Of a stretch of 64,000 bases of DNA, positions 60,216 through 64,000 are shown piece by piece. The stretch is taken from positions 124,001 to 188,000 of the forward strand of contig JAODUO010001056.1 of assembly GCA_025642075.2 (NCBI GenBank), written 5' to 3'. The notes under the pieces were generated by a model that was given only the letters and a program-made list of their open reading frames with translations, ran no database searches and had not been told where the DNA came from. How positions within the stretch are numbered: the stretch's first letter is position 1; every line of letters starts with the position of its first letter. A program made the position numbers and the translations under genes. The DNA is from Ridgeia piscesae (taxonomy: Eukaryota > Annelida > Polychaeta > Sabellida > Siboglinidae).

Positions 60216-61454
60216 ACACCAATGAAGTTACAACAAAGTCTCACTTGAAACACGGTTAGACAGACTGGCATCTACAATGAAAATGTATGACGTTTTTCAT
60301 CAGAAAGTCGTTCATCTTTCGTTAAATGTAAAACACCCAGATTGTTGCATACTGTGAAGTATGACTAAAAATGTGACTACAATTTAAAAGGTTGACGTCC
60401 AACCAAAGGCATTCTATGAAAACTATTGACCATTATTAATACATTTACCCGTGAAAAAAGACATCTAGGATGTAATTTAATTACATTAATTGTGTTCGAT
60501 AATGCCCTGACAATACTATATGATATGGCTTATTCAACAAGATACAAGAAGCTTTATTTAACGTCGGTTTACATGTGAATTTCATAACATTAGCTCATCT
60601 AAGCTATTTTCCGGCTAATAAGTGTAAAACAACAAGACCTAAAAACGTAAGCGAAACATACAAAATATTTACAGTTAAAGTTAAATCAGTAAAATAAAAA
60701 AATACGGTGCCCCATTAGTTGATACCATATAACCACGGTTATTCTCTCGCCTATATGCCTGACTCTAGCGTTTTGGTTTGATAAAATTGTGTGACCATCA
60801 CACTACCGATCACTCCTCATAAGCACTGTTACCTAGGTCGACCTGCATGTGCAGTCATGCATGTCGGCGAGATCCAGAACGGTTTGGGCTGTCCAGAACG
60901 TCGAGCGGTCCAGAACGTCGTTCTACATGTCAAAGGTTAGCGGTTCATATCAAAGGTTAGCGGTTCATGTCTAAGGTTAGCGCGACGTTCCGGCCCGCAG
61001 CTAGCTAGTTTGGAATGTATATACGGTCCAGGATGTCGTTCCACCTCGTGTTGAGTGTTGTTTATGGACTTCTTAAACGTTATTGTTTACTGTGAGAAGC
61101 GTAAACATGGTGACTGCCAAATTAACCTATGAGTGGACAATGCATATTATAATTTATGTTAATCATTTATTCATGCGCTTCGTTTCTTGCAATTATTATT
61201 AATAAACATAACAAAACCTCCACAATCAGCGTTACTTGTAATTATTTATAAACAGTGTTTTCTTAATGTCCTTGTCTCAGAGCGTTGTGCATGTTATGAC
61301 TTCGTTACCGCCATGGTTTTCAGTGCAGTCTATAGATAGACCTTTTAAATACAAATCCCCGCGTCTTCGTGACATATAGATAGATATCTCTGGCAGTTTA
61401 GGATGTATGTAGTTGTCTGCTAGTTGAATGTACTGGATGTAACGTGCCCGAATT
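60214..61454. other. Intergenic, short degenerate repeats
   Basis: Between 60880 and 60985 CCAGAACGTCG occurs several times and AAGGTTAGCGGTTCAT-type units occur three times. The rest is unique AT-rich sequence. No gene recognised. Confidence 0.55.
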
Positions 61455-62596
61455 GTCAACTTTTCCTTCCTCACTTGCACTTTGTTGAGAGTGTCTGCGG
61501 AAATCCAGTCTTTTTGTTGGTATTTCTTCTTTCCCAGAACTTCGCTGCATGTGCTGGTCCACATCTCCTTGATCTGTTGCCATTGTGTGTCTATGTCCAT
61601 GTTTCCTTCGTCAAGAAGATCTTGTAGGGCTTCATATTTGTTTCTGACTGTAAGTCGGAAGGTCTCTGTTGTCACCTTGTCCTTTAAGGAAGTCCACATT
61701 GTACTGCGTTCTGGTGCTCCTCTTGACTTCTCTCTTCTTTAGCTTCATCTTCATTCTGGCCAGCACTAGATGGTGGTCTGAGGCTGCATCTGCCCCTCTC
61801 TGCACTCTCACATCCTGCATTGATCTTCTGAACTTCCGTCCTATGCAGATATGGTCTATTTGACTTTCTGTTCTGTGGTCTGGTGATACCCAGGTTGCCT
61901 TATGAATCCTGCGATGCGGGAACACGCTGCCTCCTATGATCATGTTGTTAAATGCACAAAGGTCAGCCAACATCTCGCCATTTTAATTCATTTTGCCAAG
62001 TCCCTGTCTGCCCATGACTTCTTCGTACCCGCTGTTGTCTGATCCGATTTTGGCGTTCAAATATCCCATGAGTATTGTCATGTTTGCAGTTTGTTGTAAA
62101 AGTCCTCCTTTGTTTCCTCATCCTTGTCGTTTGTGCGTGCGTAGCACTGTATGATGTTGAGCTTGATGTTTTCTTTCTTTGTTTTGAACGAGGCATAGAT
62201 GATCCTTGGTCCCGCTGCTTCCCAGCTAATGAGAGCATTCTGTGCCTCATGTGACAACTGTGTGATGTACGTCTTCCTCTTCATGCCCCGAGTACAGTAT
62301 CATTTCTCCCGTATTCACTCTGACTTGCCCCGACTGTGTCCACCTCGTTTCACATAGCCCTAATACTGTGATGTTGTAGGCCCGTCGTTCCCTTGCTGTT
62401 TGGGCTGCTTTGTTTGCTTCGAACATGGTTCTCACGTTCCTTGTTCCGATTTTTGATATTTTCTTGGAAGACAAGAAGGGTATCGGCGATGTAGCTTCCT
62501 TACGGCTTTCACTGCATGGCGTCATACTCTCCCCAGGAGGCCCTCCCTCTCCCAAGTTCAGTAGAGTTCCTTTGGTCGATGTTTTCGTAACAATCT
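61455..62596 (-). pseudogene. APE-type LINE, endonuclease half, minus strand
   Basis: On the minus strand from 62596: the same 5' start as the copy at 49379, then ISKIGTRNVRTMFEANKAAQ, VLGLCETRWTQSGQVRVNTG, LNIIQCYARTNDKDEE, DLCAFNNMIIGGSVFPHRRI, ESQIDHICIGRKFRR, ASDHHLVLARMKMKL and EVLGKKKYQQKDWISADTLN. These are the GTxNVR, ETRW and SDHH motifs of an apurinic-endonuclease LINE domain. Frameshifts near 62260, 62080, 61970 and 61680 break it. It stops before the reverse transcriptase, after about RKEKL. Confidence 0.9.
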
Positions 62597-62689
62597 GGTT
62601 TTTTACGGGAAAGGGTTGTTAGCCCTTTGCCCAACCCTCCTCTTTTCTAGCCGGATTGGGACCGTGCATGCGGTATGTGTGTGCGCATG

Positions 62690-62693
<4 letters not shown>

Positions 62694-62759
<66 letters not shown>
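62694..62759. repeat. (TA)n microsatellite
   Basis: About 32 TA units, preceded by TGTGCGCATGCGTGA. Confidence 0.97.
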
Positions 62760-62761
<2 letters not shown>

Positions 62762-62951
62762 TAAACATTAATATCATGCATTTAAATTAAGCCATATGCA
62801 TGCTCTACCCTCTAGATAAACGGTCACGAATGCTCGGGCTTTTAGCGTTTTCTAAGATCAACAATTTAATTCACGTCGGTGGAAATATAAACTTAATAAC
62901 TACGGATACGTTCATAGGCGAAAACGCCAAAACCGTGAACAATAAGAACAA

Positions 62952-62954
<3 letters not shown>

Positions 62955-63023
<69 letters not shown>
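62955..63023. repeat. (TA)n microsatellite
   Basis: About 33 TA units. Confidence 0.97.
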
Positions 63024-63028
<5 letters not shown>

Positions 63029-64000
63029 GGAGACAGAGAATGGCAGATAGATGGACGTAGAGTCAGGGGTGCAAGGTGCATATTGTGCTTTATTCACAAA
63101 CACAAAGCACCATTTTATTTATGCAGAAATAAGTTATACACTACACATTTCTCTGTAGTTTCCAGCGTCGGAATTCCAAGTTTTATGAAGGAAGCAAATT
63201 TATCAAAGGACCGCGTTTTATCGGCATGGAGAGGAAGTCAATTTTCCCGCGAAGACTATGTAAAATTAAACACGTCACCGCGAGCGTATACGTAATCAAA
63301 CGCGTACGCGTTCTGACTTTCGCGGGACAGTCCATTGATCATGACGGGGTAGTTGATAAGTTAAAAAAACTCATGTTTGATAAAATCAACCACCAGTTCA
63401 AAAACTTACAAACTCTATGCTAGCCCTATTTCAAGAAATGCAAAATTGCGTAGAAACGGCCGGTTTCGTCTTCAAAAACGTCGCTTTGTTTGTGTCATAT
63501 CCAAAAATCCAACCCTGGAAATGCCGTTTAGGCTACGTCAACCGTTTTTGAAACGAGTGTTCTCGTTGGTCTATTGAACAGTCTTTCCTTCTAGAACATT
63601 CTGCCGGATGTTCGAAATAATTCATTCTGATTGGCTAGTTAAACAAGGGTTCCACATTAGCCAATCACAACCTTCGACTTAGTAACATTATACGTGAATT
63701 TGATCGTTAAGGAAATTAGTTGAGCGCAACTCCTCGAGCTAGCAAGACGTTCAGAAGGTCGAACAGTGAAGCCAAAAAGGACTTCGGATGTATCGTTTGT
63801 CGAGCCTGGACATTTGCGCTACAACAACAGAAGCGGTCGAACGTTAGCGGCAACGCGTGCAAGTCTGAAGACACAATGCTCTGTGCGATTGAACACCATT
63901 TAATCGCCGTCTTCCCTGCATCAAGTTGTCGCTGCCAACGAACGTTGCCGTCATGCCATGGTTACCACCGCTTTCGGGTAAAAATGTAGGCATTTTTATA
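63024..64000. other. Intergenic end of window, inverted CCAAT pair
   Basis: No gene recognised. TGATTGGCTA at 63628-63637 and its reverse complement TAGCCAATCA at 63658-63667 form an inverted pair of CCAAT-type motifs 20 bases apart. CpG content rises after 63300. A plus-strand frame at 63720-63989 is open but unrecognised. Confidence 0.45.

Overview
This is a eukaryotic window: interrupted genes with GT-AG introns, (TA)n microsatellites, SINEs, LINEs, DNA-transposon relics and very large minisatellites. I see no prokaryotic features. The non-LTR elements and tRNA-derived SINE point to a marine invertebrate, most plausibly a mollusc, but the sequence alone does not settle the species.

From about 2.4 to 47.5 kb the plus strand carries the 3' two-thirds of one gene, the orthologue of NBAS (neuroblastoma-amplified sequence, a Sec39-domain protein). 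I could place 33 consecutive coding exons, about 1,436 codons, ending at a TGA at 47447-47449 with a poly(A) signal 82 bases later. Exon phases agree across almost every junction. There are two exceptions: exon 27 is one base short (frameshift near 38371), and the acceptor of exon 23 is ambiguous. The first exons of the gene lie upstream of the window.

The introns are dominated by tandem repeats: a 36-bp array (5.9-8.1 kb), a pyrimidine array (12.3-12.8), 52-57 bp (14.2-15.9), 52 bp (18.0-19.1), 51 bp (20.7-22.1), 38 bp (25.4-26.3), 62 bp (26.7-32.5), 58 bp (34.9-38.1), 41 bp (40.7-44.0) and a composite array (45.0-45.7). The most striking observation is that several repeat units are copies of a splice junction of NBAS itself: two arrays amplify a 3' splice site, one amplifies a 5' splice site plus exon end, one starts inside an exon and runs over its donor, and one degrades into the start of an exon. 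The window therefore holds dozens of tandem copies of authentic splice sites next to the exons that use them.

From 47.5 to 64 kb there is no further intact gene. The region holds a tRNA-derived SINE, a duplicated block of about 750-800 bp, a broken APE-type LINE in two pieces (49.4-49.6 and 50.8-52.7), a Jockey/CR1-like LINE on the minus strand (52.8-54.7), a near-perfect 88-bp palindrome, a fold-back element with long inverted repeats carrying a TGCGCATGCGC core, the promoter and first part of a damaged leucine-rich-repeat gene (57.4-57.9), another SINE, a 21-bp-arm hairpin, and the 5' half of the same APE-type LINE on the minus strand (61.4-62.6). Several (TA)n tracts punctuate this part.
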